A stretch of DNA of 64,000 nucleotides from Agrostemma githago (Eukaryota; Streptophyta; Magnoliopsida; Caryophyllales; Caryophyllaceae): contig OY288250.1 in NCBI GenBank assembly GCA_958450325.1, forward strand, positions 45,296,683 to 45,360,682, written 5' to 3'. Each line of letters begins with the position of its first letter. The first letter of the stretch is position 1. The notes beneath the pieces were generated by a model. That model was not told where the DNA came from, made no database searches, and worked only from the letters and a program-made list of their open reading frames with translations. Positions 45,220 to 55,583 of this stretch are shown piece after piece. The position numbers and the translations under genes are program-made.

Positions 45220-47501
45220 ACCGAAGTGAGATTCCCCGTCATCCAGAACCTCAATAATCTTCCCAGCTGAAAGATATGGCCTCGAAGTAGCCCTGGTAAG
45301 TACCCCAAGTTTTGTAGCATCGTGTCGATGCTTGTGGTGAAGTAGGGTCTAAAAAGGATTTCTTCTTCGATCATCCCTACAAAATCGAACCCCCAAAGGT
45401 CGGTGCGGTCCGTAGTGTTACAGCTAGCCACGGTCATTGGGGTTGCTTCTAAGGTGATAATACCGTCTTGTAGGGGCATTTTGATCTTTCGGTGCAGGGT
45501 GGAAGATACCGCCTTCACAGCATGGAGCCATGGTCTTCCTAGGAGTAGATTGAAGGAAGAGGTGACATCGATCACCTGGAATTCTAGCTCTTTCTCGATT
45601 GGACCGGTCACAATAGTCAGCTTGACGGCCCCGGAAACTGCTTTTGGGCTTCCATCGAAAGCCTGGATAGTGTGGGCAGTTGGTATGTAGTCGGCCTCGG
45701 TAATCCCGAGGGCTTTGGCAGTCCTTAGCGGGAGGACATTCACCGCGGACCCATCGTCAACTAGGGTCATCGGAAGATACTTACCCCGACAAATCACTGT
45801 AATGTATAGGGCCAGATTGTGAGAGGCCCCGAACGGTGGTAGGTCGGCATCTGAGAAGGTGATTGATGGGCCTTCTCCTTTGGGCTTGCTCTTGAGGTAG
45901 GGTAAGATAGTGGCTACCATTTCAGTAGGGGTAACCTGGGAATCGACCTTGATCTGATCGAGAGCCTTAGTAAGTGCCTCTTGATGTTCTTGTGAGCTAA
46001 CCAAGAGTTGCCATATAGTGAGGTCAACTCGGGTCCTTTTCAATTGTTTAACAAGAGCCGTATCGGTGCTTGGTTCTTCAATGGCTTCTTCCGTCCTGGT
46101 AAGTTCAGTGACGGTTGCCTGGACTGAGCCGTCTTTGGTGAGGGATTTACCGGCTAAAGCTTTGGATTTAGCCTTCCTGACTTCTTCGAGGGTAACGGGG
46201 ACAGTTTCCCCTTTGGCGAGGTATACATCTTCTTCATCATCGAACCAGATCCCATTGATTTGTGGGAGGAAAGGAGAGATAAGATGAGAACAGTCTATCA
46301 CCTCACCGGTGAAGATGGCATGAGAGCTAAAGGGGTTGTCCTTGTTGCTTGGCTTGTCCCCGGGTAGTGGTATTTTCCCGCTCTCGATTAAATCCTGAAT
46401 TAGATGCTTCAGCTTCCAACACTTCTCGGTGTCATGCCCATTGCCCCGGTGATATTGGCAGTAGGCTTGGGCGTTGTAGCTCTTGGAGCGTTTTTCGACT
46501 GGGACTTCGGGAGTTGGGCCTATCGGCTGGACCAGGCCTTTGGAAGATAGCCTTTGTAAGGCATATGTATAGGTAGTCCCTATATCAGTGAATACCCTAT
46601 GAGGGACGTTTCTTTTGGATGAGGCATCCAAAAGGTTAACCGTGTCGAAGATGCTTCGGGTTGAGGCCGGAGGTTTAGTAGTGGATGAGGAAGCTCCTTG
46701 GTAACCCTTGTTAGAGGCCTTAGTCAGGCTCTCTAGTCTTAGATCATCTTCAATTCTCATGCCCATTTCAGTAAGAGTGGTGAAATTGGGTATGACAGCA
46801 TACCGGAGGTGAACCCGGTAGGAAGGGAGGAGGTTCTTGACAAAGGCCTCCACTAAAGTCTTCTCACTGGGCTTATCGACCAGTTTGACACTCTCGGCCC
46901 TCCAACGTTGGAGGTATTTAGTAAAGCCCTCCTTAGGTTCTTGGGCCATAACCTCTAGGGACCGCATAGTGGTTTGGATCTCGGTGTTATCAGCGTAGTT
47001 TCGAGCGAATTCCGTAGCCACATCGTCCCAGGTTGAGAACTTCTTTGGGTCTAGCCTGTAGTACCAGGCCTTTGGGTGTTTCTCCAGAGATGCAGCAAAG
47101 AGGTTCTTAAACATAGAAGAGTCCACCCCCTTAATGGCCATGAACTCCTTGAAGGCCCGCACATGTAGTACCGGGTCTTCAGTCCCTTCGAACATAGGTA
47201 GGCCCGTGAGATTCAGGTTTGCGGGCAGTTTGTCACTTACCGGGTTGTAATCCCGACTATTCTCCCGATGGATGTTGTTATTCCCGGTTAAGTAGACTTG
47301 TTCTTCCAATCGGCGGACCGAGCTAACTAGTTCAGTTAGGGGTTCCGTGACCCCGGTATTAGGAGTCCTTTGCTCCACTGTAGCTAAGCGAGCAACAATG
47401 GCCACTTGGCCGGCCCTTATTTCAGTCAGTTGGGCTTCGATGTCGGCTTGCTTCTCGATTATGGCATCTAGAGAGGTTTGAAGACTGTTCAAAGTGGCCA
47501 T
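45204..47501 (-). pseudogene. gag-pro: gag-protease of element D
   Basis: 765-codon frame from ATG 47501: an N-terminal coiled coil (about residues 1-80), gag domain (about 95-240: LNLTGLPMFEGTEDPVLHVR, HPKAWYYRLDPKKFSTWDDV), a Tat-type zinc motif CQYHRGNGHDTEKCWKLKHL (about 345-365), and aspartic protease with VDDGSAVNVLPL and NLLLGRPWLHAVKAVSS (about 575-670). It runs into a stop at 45204 after a probable one-base shift near 45270-45310. Gag builds the particle; protease matures the polyprotein. Start chosen as the first ATG after the leader. Confidence 0.9.
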
Positions 47502-48854
47502 CCTTCGAGCGTGTCTGGTTGCCGGTGGCCTGTCTGTAAGAACACCACGTAATCAGGAACCGAACCCAGACCTTGGAATTAAAACAAGTACATCCCGAGC
47601 GACCCGAAAGAAAAAGGACTTGAGAAAGACATCTAGACGGATGACTCGTAGGTGATGTGACTTCCTTAAGATTTCGGCCTTGGTGAGCCTAGTCTCGTTC
47701 GAAGGAAGGTTCACATGAGACTAAACCCCAGACTTTGGACTCGAGTGTGTAGACGGGCCCTCCTTTGTAGGAGTATGTCCTACGTAGGTGGGCTTTGCCT
47801 TAGTCTAATAAGGCAGACTGGGGGTGGGGAGGAAACTCGTGATATAAGATCAACAGAGCTTCGACGCTACAGACCTTGACGACTTACGACATGACCCGAC
47901 ACTACTAAATACGGGAAGTCCTAAGAAGAGGAAGGTTTGGAAAAATTGATAGTTTTGGAAAACCCGAGAAAATCTCGGGGGAAGGCCCGATTTTTATTGA
48001 AAAATCGGAAAGGGTATCGGGCCTTGATTTTGATGGTTCGAAAATATTTTCGAGTTTTGAATTGGGCAGCATACCGGCTAGAAATGGGCTATTTTGAGTA
48101 AAATCATAAGTCCTAAATTCGGTATGTGTCCCGGGTTTTGAAAATTGGATATCTTGAAATTTGAAAATTTGAATGTTGGAAAAAAGGAATTTCCGATGAT
48201 TTGAAAATTTGAAGGTGAGATCCCGAAGATTTGCGAACGGTATCTCGAAGATTTGAAAGTTGAAAATGGCATCGCGAGGATTTGAAAATTGAATTTTGAA
48301 AATTCGAAAATCGAATGGTGGATCGGAGATTCGAATTTTGAAATGGGCAGCCTGCCGGCTTAAAAAAATAGGCTTGTTTTGAGTCAAATCTTAAGTCTAA
48401 ATTTCGGCAGCGTTCCGAGTTTTTGAAAATTTGAATATTTTTGGAAAGATGCACTTTTTTTGAAAAGACGGTTTTTGAAAACGACACGGAAACCACGTAG
48501 CACATAGTCACGTAAGCATTATAACGACGCCATGTATGCTTTACACTAAGTCTCGGTCGGTCTGAATAGGGTCTATACCAGTGTTCATGGTCTAGTCGAG
48601 AAACGGGACGGTCTTCCTAACTCGAGTGGAGCTTAGAACATGCCGCAAAGTCCATCCGAGTCGACCATGAACACCTTTAACGTATCCAAGACTGAATACG
48701 TCGTGGTATAGTGGGACGTCGGTCACCAGTACCGGCCCGGGCAAATATAGGGTTATGCATGAACCGTAAAACTAAAACGCATATTGTACTCATCAAGCGA
48801 TTTCTATTCGAGTCTCACCCTGAGAACGCCGACGGTAAGCCACACATCGGTTGA
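47502..48854 (-). other. 5' leader of element D
   Basis: 1.35 kb between PBS and gag without a credible gene. The part 47920-48470 is a loose repeat of A/T-rich words (GATTTGAAAATT, TTGAAAATTTGAA, TCCCGAAGATTTG), readable on the minus strand as PheGlnIle-type filler. Long leaders are normal in Tat/Ogre elements. Confidence 0.65.
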
Positions 48855-48872
48855 TCCCCAGCGGAGTCGCCA
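48855..48872 (-). promoter_or_regulatory. Primer binding site of element D
   Basis: Minus strand TGGCGACTCCGCTGGGGA, three bases from the LTR. TGGCGAC fits the 3' end of tRNA-Arg, the usual Tat/Ogre primer. Confidence 0.88.
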
Positions 48873-50899
48873 AATTGTGGACATGACGTAGGTCCACCCC
48901 GACGCGGCCACGCGCGGGTTTGGGTAGGCGAATGAACCTCCATATGAGAAGGATCGAATTGAAATTTAAGTCGAAATGGAGTCGCCACCGAATTTTATGG
49001 TTATTCGGAACCGTTCGAGCCCACTCTATATCGCCATGGTTCATACACAAAGTATGGCCCATTTCGGTTTGAGAGTTTATTGGGCTCGTCCCTTTGCATA
49101 TCGATATAGATGCCGACTTGGGCGGTTAATCGTATATTGAATGACTCTCGTTGCCAATAGATTCGGACATCCGGAAACCACGGTTCTGAGTAAGGGGTGA
49201 GGGTACGTGTTGGGAAGCCCACTAAGGACACCCAACCCCGCCCGCTCTTAGCGGCCTCTACTAGGACATCGTTTGACTTTTTAATATGCGCGTTAGTAAT
49301 TCGGTGAAATGTTATGCAAACAGCGTTTTAGCTAAGCATGCGAATTAAATGTGAGCTACGTCAATTTAATGCATCAATTTATTGTCGAAGTGATTTAGCA
49401 TGCGAGGGTTCATTTAAAAGCGGTAAAACGCAAATAAATAAAGCAAAGCAAAAATAAATCGATTACAAGTTACACGGGCGGAATACAACCCGGAATTCAC
49501 AATACGGCGTACAATAGAATAATTGAAATATACAATTGAAATAACGAGCAATAATTATAAACGGACCCGTGTATAAACTAGACCGTGAATTTGTGTAAAC
49601 GGACGAACTTTAATTAATTACGCATTATATTGCGTAGTAATCAAAGGACGGAGGTTCGAGACCTAGACGTGGTGCTAGCCCGATCTCGAACCTCGATGCC
49701 TTGTCCCGATTTATCACTTCGAGAAATTGAGTCTAAATTAATTTTACATCGGATACGACTAAAGAGTCGTCGATATAAAATTAATAATGTGAGACCGTCG
49801 ATCAAAATCGTTTATGTGTCGTGATATGCATGAATTTTGGAAAAGCTACGTGATTGACTTTACACGTGTTGACTAAGTCGCTTTTAAAAAGACGAGGCTC
49901 GAATGATATAAAAAAGCTCTCGGTTTTCTGGGCTACAAGACCCACTCGATCGAGTCATGGCCTGACTCGGTCGAGTGTGTCCTTAGACGTAGCTACTGCC
50001 CGTTTTTATGGGTGCTACTCGATCGAGTAGCAGGTGTACTCGGTCGAGTGGCACCTGTACGAGTTGTGACTCGTTTGTTTTAATGTGTTTTAAATCGATG
50101 ATTGGCCGAGTCAAATAAAAATATTGACGGATTTAAATTTAACTCGGTTTGTCGGTATTATAATCATGTCTTATATGATTATAATACCGTTATCGGAATT
50201 TTGTAGAAAAGGTTATTGTTTGATAAAAATTTGATTAGTGACGGAATTGCGCCCCTCTACGTCACGACGTCGATATTAATCCTCACGGATTGTGTGACGT
50301 CGGTTTTCGTGTCAACGGGTTCCGTACTAATTGGAAATGGGATTGAATGCGTTCAACTATGACTTTTGGTTGATTATCATAGTTCAACGCATTGGAAACC
50401 GAATTTTCATACTAGAATGTATTTACGCGATATTATGACGATAATGGTGATAAAGAAAAGATGATACAAAAATAAAGACGCGAAAGTACGACGATATTAA
50501 TGCTAGTGTCACTACTATGATTACGATTATAAATACGATACGAAAATACGATAAATAAAACGAAAATGAGATTAGAAGAAAAGAGATCGAGATGGGGTTT
50601 AGGACACCCTCAACATACATGCTTAGTAAGGACCTCGGAAATGGACTCGTAATAGCGGCACGGGCTTGGGAGTATCGAGGATGTATGCGAGTTATGGTGT
50701 GTATATGTGTGTGTATGCTTCGCCGGTTCTCCGAGGGACGAGGGCTCGGGTTTTGTGTGTCTTGCCTAGGGTCGCTAGGGTCGTAGTGTTGTGTAGTCGT
50801 AAAAGAGGTGAAGGTGTAGGTGAAGGATGTATGCTCCAAGCTTCAAAGTTGTGATGGATGAATGTTGTTGAAGTGTGTGTTGTGCATGGGGTCATGGGT

Positions 50900-50907
50900 T
50901 ATTTATA
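50900..50907 (-). promoter_or_regulatory. TATA box of the D 5' LTR
   Basis: TATAAATA on the minus strand in CCCTATAAATAACCC, 20 bp downstream of palindrome cluster 2. By its position it is the probable promoter of the genomic RNA. Confidence 0.65.
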
Positions 50908-50926
50908 GGGAGCCCCGACCCCGGGT

Positions 50927-51036
50927 CACTCGACCGAGTGGCGCGGGTGCACTCGGTCGAGTGCCCTCGTGAATGAACCTGGACGGGTTCAAAGAGGCTC
51001 CACTCGATCGAGTGGCCAATCCACTCGACCGAGTGG
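50927..51036. repeat. Palindrome cluster 2 of the D 5' LTR
   Basis: Same four CACTCGNNCGAGTG units as in the 3' LTR; none of the 18 LTR differences falls within a palindrome arm (the two nearby ones, at 37792 and 37816, lie between units). Confidence 0.88.
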
Positions 51037-51474
51037 ATCAATCAAGCCGCAAAATTTAAGGCTTGATTAGCCTTAATTTGATTGTGATTGATTTTAATTG
51101 ATTGTGATTAATTTTAGCTGATTTTTGGATGAGCTTGGTTGATTTTCGAACCTGGTGCATGTTTCGAGGATGCATCCGGTCGTTTTTGTGTGTCGGGTTT
51201 GTCTTGACCGGGTTTTGACCCGGTTGCTAAAAGACGGGAATTATCTTTGGTGCCGGTTTTGGCCCAAATTAGTCTTGTTTGACTCGGAACGACCCACTGG
51301 GCCTGAATTTAAGGTCTGTTTTGTGAGATTTTCACTCCACTAAAAGTCCATGTCGGATATTATTGATTCTGAGCCCAAGTCCGAGTATACTAAGTCATGT
51401 TTGCGTCCGATCATCATCGGGTGTTTTTTGGAAACTGCTATAGACACCTGGCGGTCAAATTTTGGGTGTCTACA

Positions 51475-51479
51475 GGTAT
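51475..51479. repeat. Right TSD of element D (GGTAT)
   Basis: Second copy of 35671-35675. Confidence 0.92.
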
Positions 51480-52596
51480 CAAGGAAGGGAGGATGCCATT
51501 TAGCTATTTTGGGGTGCCTATTCAGGCTGGCAAGATAAGTAGACAGCAATGTTTGATTTTGTCGGAGAAAATCCTTAAGGGGATTCGATGTTTGGGTGCA
51601 AAAAAGCTCTCCTATGCTGAGAGAGTTACCCTCATAACTTCGGTCCTCAATTCTCTACATAATTACTGGGCTACTATGTTTATCATCCCGAAACATACTA
51701 TTAAGAGAATTGAGGCAATTTATAGGAACTTTCTTTAGGATGGATCAGGAGATTATAGGAAAGTTCCTCTCATTGCGTGGGATAAGGTCACTATGAGTAA
51801 AGAGGCTGGCGGATTGGGAATAAAGAAGGCGTCAACTTGGAACATTGCGGCTGTGGGAAAAATTGTTAATTGGATTTACACGCAGCGTGATAGCCTTTGG
51901 TTGAAGTGGATTAATTCAGTATATTTGTCGAACCAGGAATGGCATACTTACCAGCCTCCAAAGGATTGCCCTTGGACCTGGAAAGCTATATGTCGTGTTA
52001 AGGAGTAGATCAACAATGGTTTCGATAATGGCATTTGGAAGCTTAGCCTTGCAAGCTATTCAATTAAAGAAGGTTATACATGGCTTCATCCTGATGATTC
52101 CCCACCTCCATGGACAAAATTTGTTTGGAATCAATGGAACGTCCCTAAACACAGTAACATTTGTTGGATTATTATGCATGATGGCCTAAATACGAAGACA
52201 AAGCTGCATAGACTGGGATGCGTTGAAGATGATCGATGCTGTTTATGCTTACAGGACGCTGAAACTGCTCCTCATTTATTCTTCGACTGCAGCTACAGCA
52301 GACGGGTTATTTAGGAGGGGACAAATCAGGCGGGTTTCTCTTTGCAGTCTCAGCATATCTGTGATGTTCATCCTGATTCCCTGCACAGCAAACTTCACGC
52401 GGGTCTCCTAGCAGCCAGCTATTACATTATCTGGAATCAACGGAATAGAGCGTTGTATGAAGGAATGGTCATCCACCCTGCTACTCTTGCTTCCAGGATT
52501 GCTGCGGATGCAAGGGGTAGAGTTAAAATCAAGCCAAAGGACTCAGTTACTTGTGACGACATTAGATATCTCAGGAATATTGGTTGTAATTGCTGA
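51480..52596 (+). pseudogene. LINE ORF2, 3' part: post-RT and zf-RVT region
   Basis: Resumes after D with PFSYFGVPIQAGKISRQQC and LSYAERVTLITSVLNSLHNY, the standard plant L1 region after RT. It then shows WIYTQRDSLWLKWINSVYL and a Cys/His cluster with WTKFVWNQWNVPKHSNICW, CCLCLQDAETAPHLFFDC (zf-RVT). In-frame TAG codons lie at 51736-51738 and 52006-52008, and there are frame changes around 52010-52350. The last frame ends TGA 52594-52596. Confidence 0.88.
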
Positions 52597-52708
52597 TTCG
52601 TCTATGTCTCGAATATGATTAGGTTGTTTTTATAACCTGAGTTTGTGCATATGCTTGTAACTCCATTTTTTTATGAATGAATTTAACTCACATTTCACCA
52701 AAAAAAAA
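52597..52708 (+). other. LINE 3' UTR and A tail
   Basis: Short 3' UTR with TGTAACTCC and ATGAATGAATT, ending in an A run (52700-52708) directly before the TSD copy. Confidence 0.8.
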
Positions 52709-52724
52709 TAGAACATCCATATTT
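52709..52724. repeat. Right TSD of the LINE
   Basis: Exact second copy of 32198-32213. Only six bases (AGAGTC) separate it from the LTR of element E. Confidence 0.92.
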
Positions 52725-53156
52725 AGAGTCTGATGGTGAAGGTTTTGCCGTGTCCCCAACCGTCAATAAATAACCAACTAATCCTAGTGGGTAGCTTGGG
52801 TAAGTCGGGTCGTGTCCACGGAGACGGTATTGTAAAGTCTAGACTAAGTCGACCTAAAACGAGACTAGGCTACCAAAACGACACAAAGAGAACGATAATT
52901 GGTAAACTATGGTGGTTGGAGATGAAGAAAGTGGACTAACAATGAACTAGCTATAACAAGACTAAAAGTAATAACTAGAGACTAACTAAACAATGAAACT
53001 ATAGGAATGATGATTAACTAAGTGGATGAATCAAATATGGAAGGGAGTGGGGTTGGTCGGGTTCTTAAGTGTAGTAGGGTAATTTGGGTGATCAAGGGTT
53101 TAGGTATCTCCTAGTTGCTAGAGTCGGTTTGCGCTCTCGCGTCTAAACCTAGATCA

Positions 53157-53986
53157 TGAGTTCAGGGAATTGTCGATATACTCCCTCCCATCCATTCAAT
53201 TCTTTACATAGGTCCACCATTTCTCCTCACAAAAACGGTCCTTACGTTAAGAATTGAATGGATGGGAGGGAGTAACTTAAAAGATAAAATATAGTCGCGT
53301 GAAATCTTGTTTAAATTGTTTAATCGAGTAGTGCGTTATAAATATTAAATTTTTATAATTTTTTTAAATATGTAACTGAAGATATGAACAAAAAAAGCAT
53401 GCATTGATAAGTGTGAAAAAACAAATGCAAAGAACGTACTGGTCATAGTGTGACACGGTCCGTCGGTCCATTTGTACAAATGACTAATCCTGATCTCATG
53501 AAAGACGGTCTGACGATAACTATCTACTATTTGAGTTAGGTAATGTGAACAAGTGTTTTATTCGTTGAAAAAAAAAACTGATATTATGAGACGTGTGTCA
53601 TAAAATAATCACTAGTTAATTTTACGTTTAAAACCTAAGACCTAGTCTTAACCATAGGTTAGGACGAGTACAACTTTACTGATTTTATGTAACAGTTAGT
53701 CTTCTATGAGACGTATTTTGAGTAATTAATGTATAAATGAATTAGTGTCATTATTACTAGCTAGTGAAAATGACTATGTTAACATTGTTTACCACACTCG
53801 TTTTTTTCACAGTGAGGACGGTTTTGCACGTGTTTGTACTCAAATTAATTAATTAGTACCCAACTCAGATAATTAAATACTCTAAATAATTTAGAGTCAA
53901 AAATGTTGACAATTATTATTACAAAAAATTGTATGAGATGGTTTTTTAATAGTCGTGACAATTTATATTGCAGGGAAAGGTACTAC
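53157..53986 (+). other. Intron-like part of the captured GRF segment
   Basis: AT-rich sequence not found in the other LTR, containing the Stowaway MITE at 53181-53272. It ends in AATTTATATTGCAG at 53986, a good 3' splice site before the GRF-like exon. No reading frame of note. It is most simply the last intron of the source gene. Confidence 0.55.
53181..53272. mobile_element. Stowaway-like MITE, 92 bp
   Basis: Perfect 24-bp terminal inverted repeats (CTCCCTCCCATCCATTCAAT… at 53181-53204 and its reverse complement at 53249-53272), flanked by the TA target duplication (53179-53180, 53273-53274). The CTCCCTCC terminus is typical of the Tc1/mariner-related Stowaway group. Confidence 0.92.
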
Positions 53987-54527
53987 CAGCAGGGTTTGAA
54001 AGATGATAATAATAATCAAGGAAGCGAGCATGCATTTTTCATAGAGAGCTCAGATTCGAGCTTGAGGTGTTTTTCAGGGTCGTCATTCATTGACGAAACT
54101 TCTCAGCTTGCTGAAAAACTAACCGGTGGTGGTGGTGGTGGTGGTGACGGTTTTCCTAATTACTTGCAACCACTTCAAAGCACATCCAACCATCAATACA
54201 GTAATAATACTAATACTAATAGTAATAACAACAACAACAATAATAATAGTAATAGTAATAGCAATAGTAATAATAAATTACTATTATGGGGAAGAGATTT
54301 CAACTGTGAGTTATCAATAAAGGTTGATGAAGAAAAATCCAACTTGAATAATAATCATAATAATGAGAAAACTACCCATCATTTCTTTGATGATTTGCCT
54401 AATAATAATAATAATAATAATAATAGTAATAATAATAATAGTAATAGTAATAATAATGGTGGAAGAAGTGGGTTAATTAGAGATGATCATTCTTCTTCAT
54501 CAACTACTCAACTTTCCATCTCAATTC
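53987..54527 (+). pseudogene. Growth-regulating factor (GRF) gene fragment, last exon
   Basis: Open from the splice site: ERYYQQGLKDDNNN, then HAFFIESSDSSLRCFSGSSF, a Gly run, long Asn/Ser runs (AAT and AGT codons), LLLWGRDFNCELSIKV, HHFFDDLPNNNN and STTQLSISIPTREL. The FFD-type and TQLSISIP motifs are C-terminal signatures of plant GRF transcription factors, and HAFF-E also fits the GRF1/2 class. The QLQ and WRC domains are absent, so it is a non-functional 3' gene piece. The GRF frame runs straight into LTR sequence at the CCCACAAGAGAAC junction and ends at 54640. Its coding strand is opposite to transcription of E. Confidence 0.72.
54199..54467 (+). repeat. AAT/AGT trinucleotide-rich tracts in the GRF exon
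   Basis: Two tracts (54199-54280 and 54402-54467) of AAT, AAC and AGT codons, encoding Asn/Ser runs. The many near-perfect AAT repeats are a likely site of length variation. Confidence 0.85.
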
Positions 54528-55008
54528 CCACAAGAGAACTACTCACTCATTATCATACTCAAACTAACATGAACAAGAGAAAACAAACTAAACATCCAAA
54601 CATCCATAATAAACAAACAATAACAATAAACAATAAATAAAGATTCAAACTTGATTAATAAACTAAGAACAAGAGTAAAGAGGAGAAGAGGATTATACCA
54701 AACTAACAAGGATGAAAAAGATTGGAACTTGAATTAATAAGAAACCCAAACAAAACTCCAAGGATGTCAAGCTTGGAAGAGTTCTTCAAGAATCTCCTTA
54801 ATACAAGACTAATTACAATGATTAACTAAAGATTAAAGGAAGATTAAAACTAATATGAGGAACACTAATCTAGGGTTTGAATGCTTAATGGAGGCCTAAG
54901 AGAGTCTAGGGTAATGTAAGATACATAAACAATACAAGAGGGAAGTATTTATATGGTTACAAGAGTGGAGGAGGATGAAAGAATCAAATGCGAGCTGCCA
55001 CTATTGCT

Positions 55009-55133
55009 TCCCGCCTGGGACGGATTGGTCCCGCCCGGGACGGCCTTGTCCCTACCGGGACGGGCTCAGAATAAAACCACTCGCTTTTGTGCACCTCATC
55101 CCGGACGGGATGAGGCCATTCCCGTCGGGGATG
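55009..55133. repeat. TCCCGNCCGGGA palindrome cluster, E 3' LTR
   Basis: Five units such as TCCCGCCCGGGA, TCCCTACCGGGA and ATCCCGGACGGGAT, just upstream (on the minus strand) of the TATA-like box at 54946-54955; equivalent to 21157-21300 in A. Confidence 0.85.
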
Positions 55134-55473
55134 AGCCTTGTAGGCCTCCAATAAGAACTTTTTGGTCCCTCCTTGCTTCTCATAAGTTTCTCACCGATTC
55201 TCGGGACTCGAGATCGGGTCTAAGAGACTCGGGATTAGGTCCCAAGGTCTCGGGGTCGAATCAAAGGCATCGAGTGATCGTTCCTTCACTTCGTTGGCTC
55301 CGAAAAGTGTATGTATTGAGTCGGATTAGCTCCAATTCTTCACAAATGGTCTCGGGAACCTAAATCGAACTAAAGGAAGCATAAGTAACCCATAAACCGG
55401 TCCCAAGGAGCGATTCCATAAGGAAAACGGGACCAAAACACATCAAATTAGGCACTACAAACTACACTTATCA

Positions 55474-55510
55474 ACTCCCCCACACTTAACCCTTACTCGC
55501 CCTCGAGTAA
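55474..55510 (-). promoter_or_regulatory. Hairpin and polypurine tract before the E 3' LTR
   Basis: On the minus strand a perfect 7-bp stem TTACTCG/CGAGTAA with loop AGGG (55510-55493), then GGGTTAAGTGTGGGGGAGT abutting the LTR. Confidence 0.78.
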
Positions 55511-55583
55511 TCACAAACTAACTACTAAACTAGCCGAGTGGGTATTAGCGCACCCTACGCCCTTTCAACTCACGCGAGTACAC

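Larger units (their letters stand above)
35676..51474 (-). mobile_element. Young Tat-type Ty3/gypsy element D with antisense PMD gene
   Basis: A 15.8-kb element on the minus strand inserted in the LINE, with 2599-bp LTRs at exactly 13,200-bp offset and no indels between them. Minus-strand order: 5' LTR, PBS (48872-48855), leader, gag-pro, spacer frame, RT-RNase H-second RNase H-integrase, then a plus-strand (antisense) two-exon PMD gene, PPT and 3' LTR. The second, archaeal-type RNase H and the tRNA-Arg-like PBS are hallmarks of Tat. LTRs differ at 18 sites (15 transitions, 3 transversions), so it is the youngest element here. Three one-base frameshifts interrupt gag-pol. Confidence 0.95.
48876..51474 (-). 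repeat. 5' LTR of element D
   Basis: 2599 bp, no indel relative to 35676-38274. Palindrome clusters at 49943-50050 and 50927-51036. Confidence 0.95.
32214..52708 (+). mobile_element. L1-type LINE, split by Tat element D
   Basis: LINE sequence occupies 32214-35675 and 51480-52708 (about 4.7 kb once D and its duplicated GGTAT are removed). It has ORF1, an endonuclease-RT ORF2, a zf-RVT-type 3' domain, a 3' UTR and a short A tail (52699-52708), all on the plus strand, and is bounded by a perfect 16-bp TSD. The intact TSD and 5' UTR suggest a full-length insertion. ORF2 now carries several stops and frameshifts. Confidence 0.92.
52731..55473 (-). repeat. 3' LTR of element E, with a foreign 1.37-kb segment
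   Basis: On the minus strand starts TGATAAGTGTAGTTTG (55473) and ends TTCACCATCA (52731). 52731-53156 matches 62860-63287 and 54528-54988 matches 63540-64000. Between them the expected 252 bp are replaced by 53157-54527. Without the insert the LTR would be about 1.62 kb, as in A. The palindromes are at 55009-55133 and the minus-strand TATAAATA-like box at 54946-54955. Confidence 0.9.

Noticed and set aside
53903..54640. A complete GRF gene
   Set aside because: No QLQ or WRC domain and no upstream exons are present, and the frame fuses into LTR sequence; only a gene fragment.
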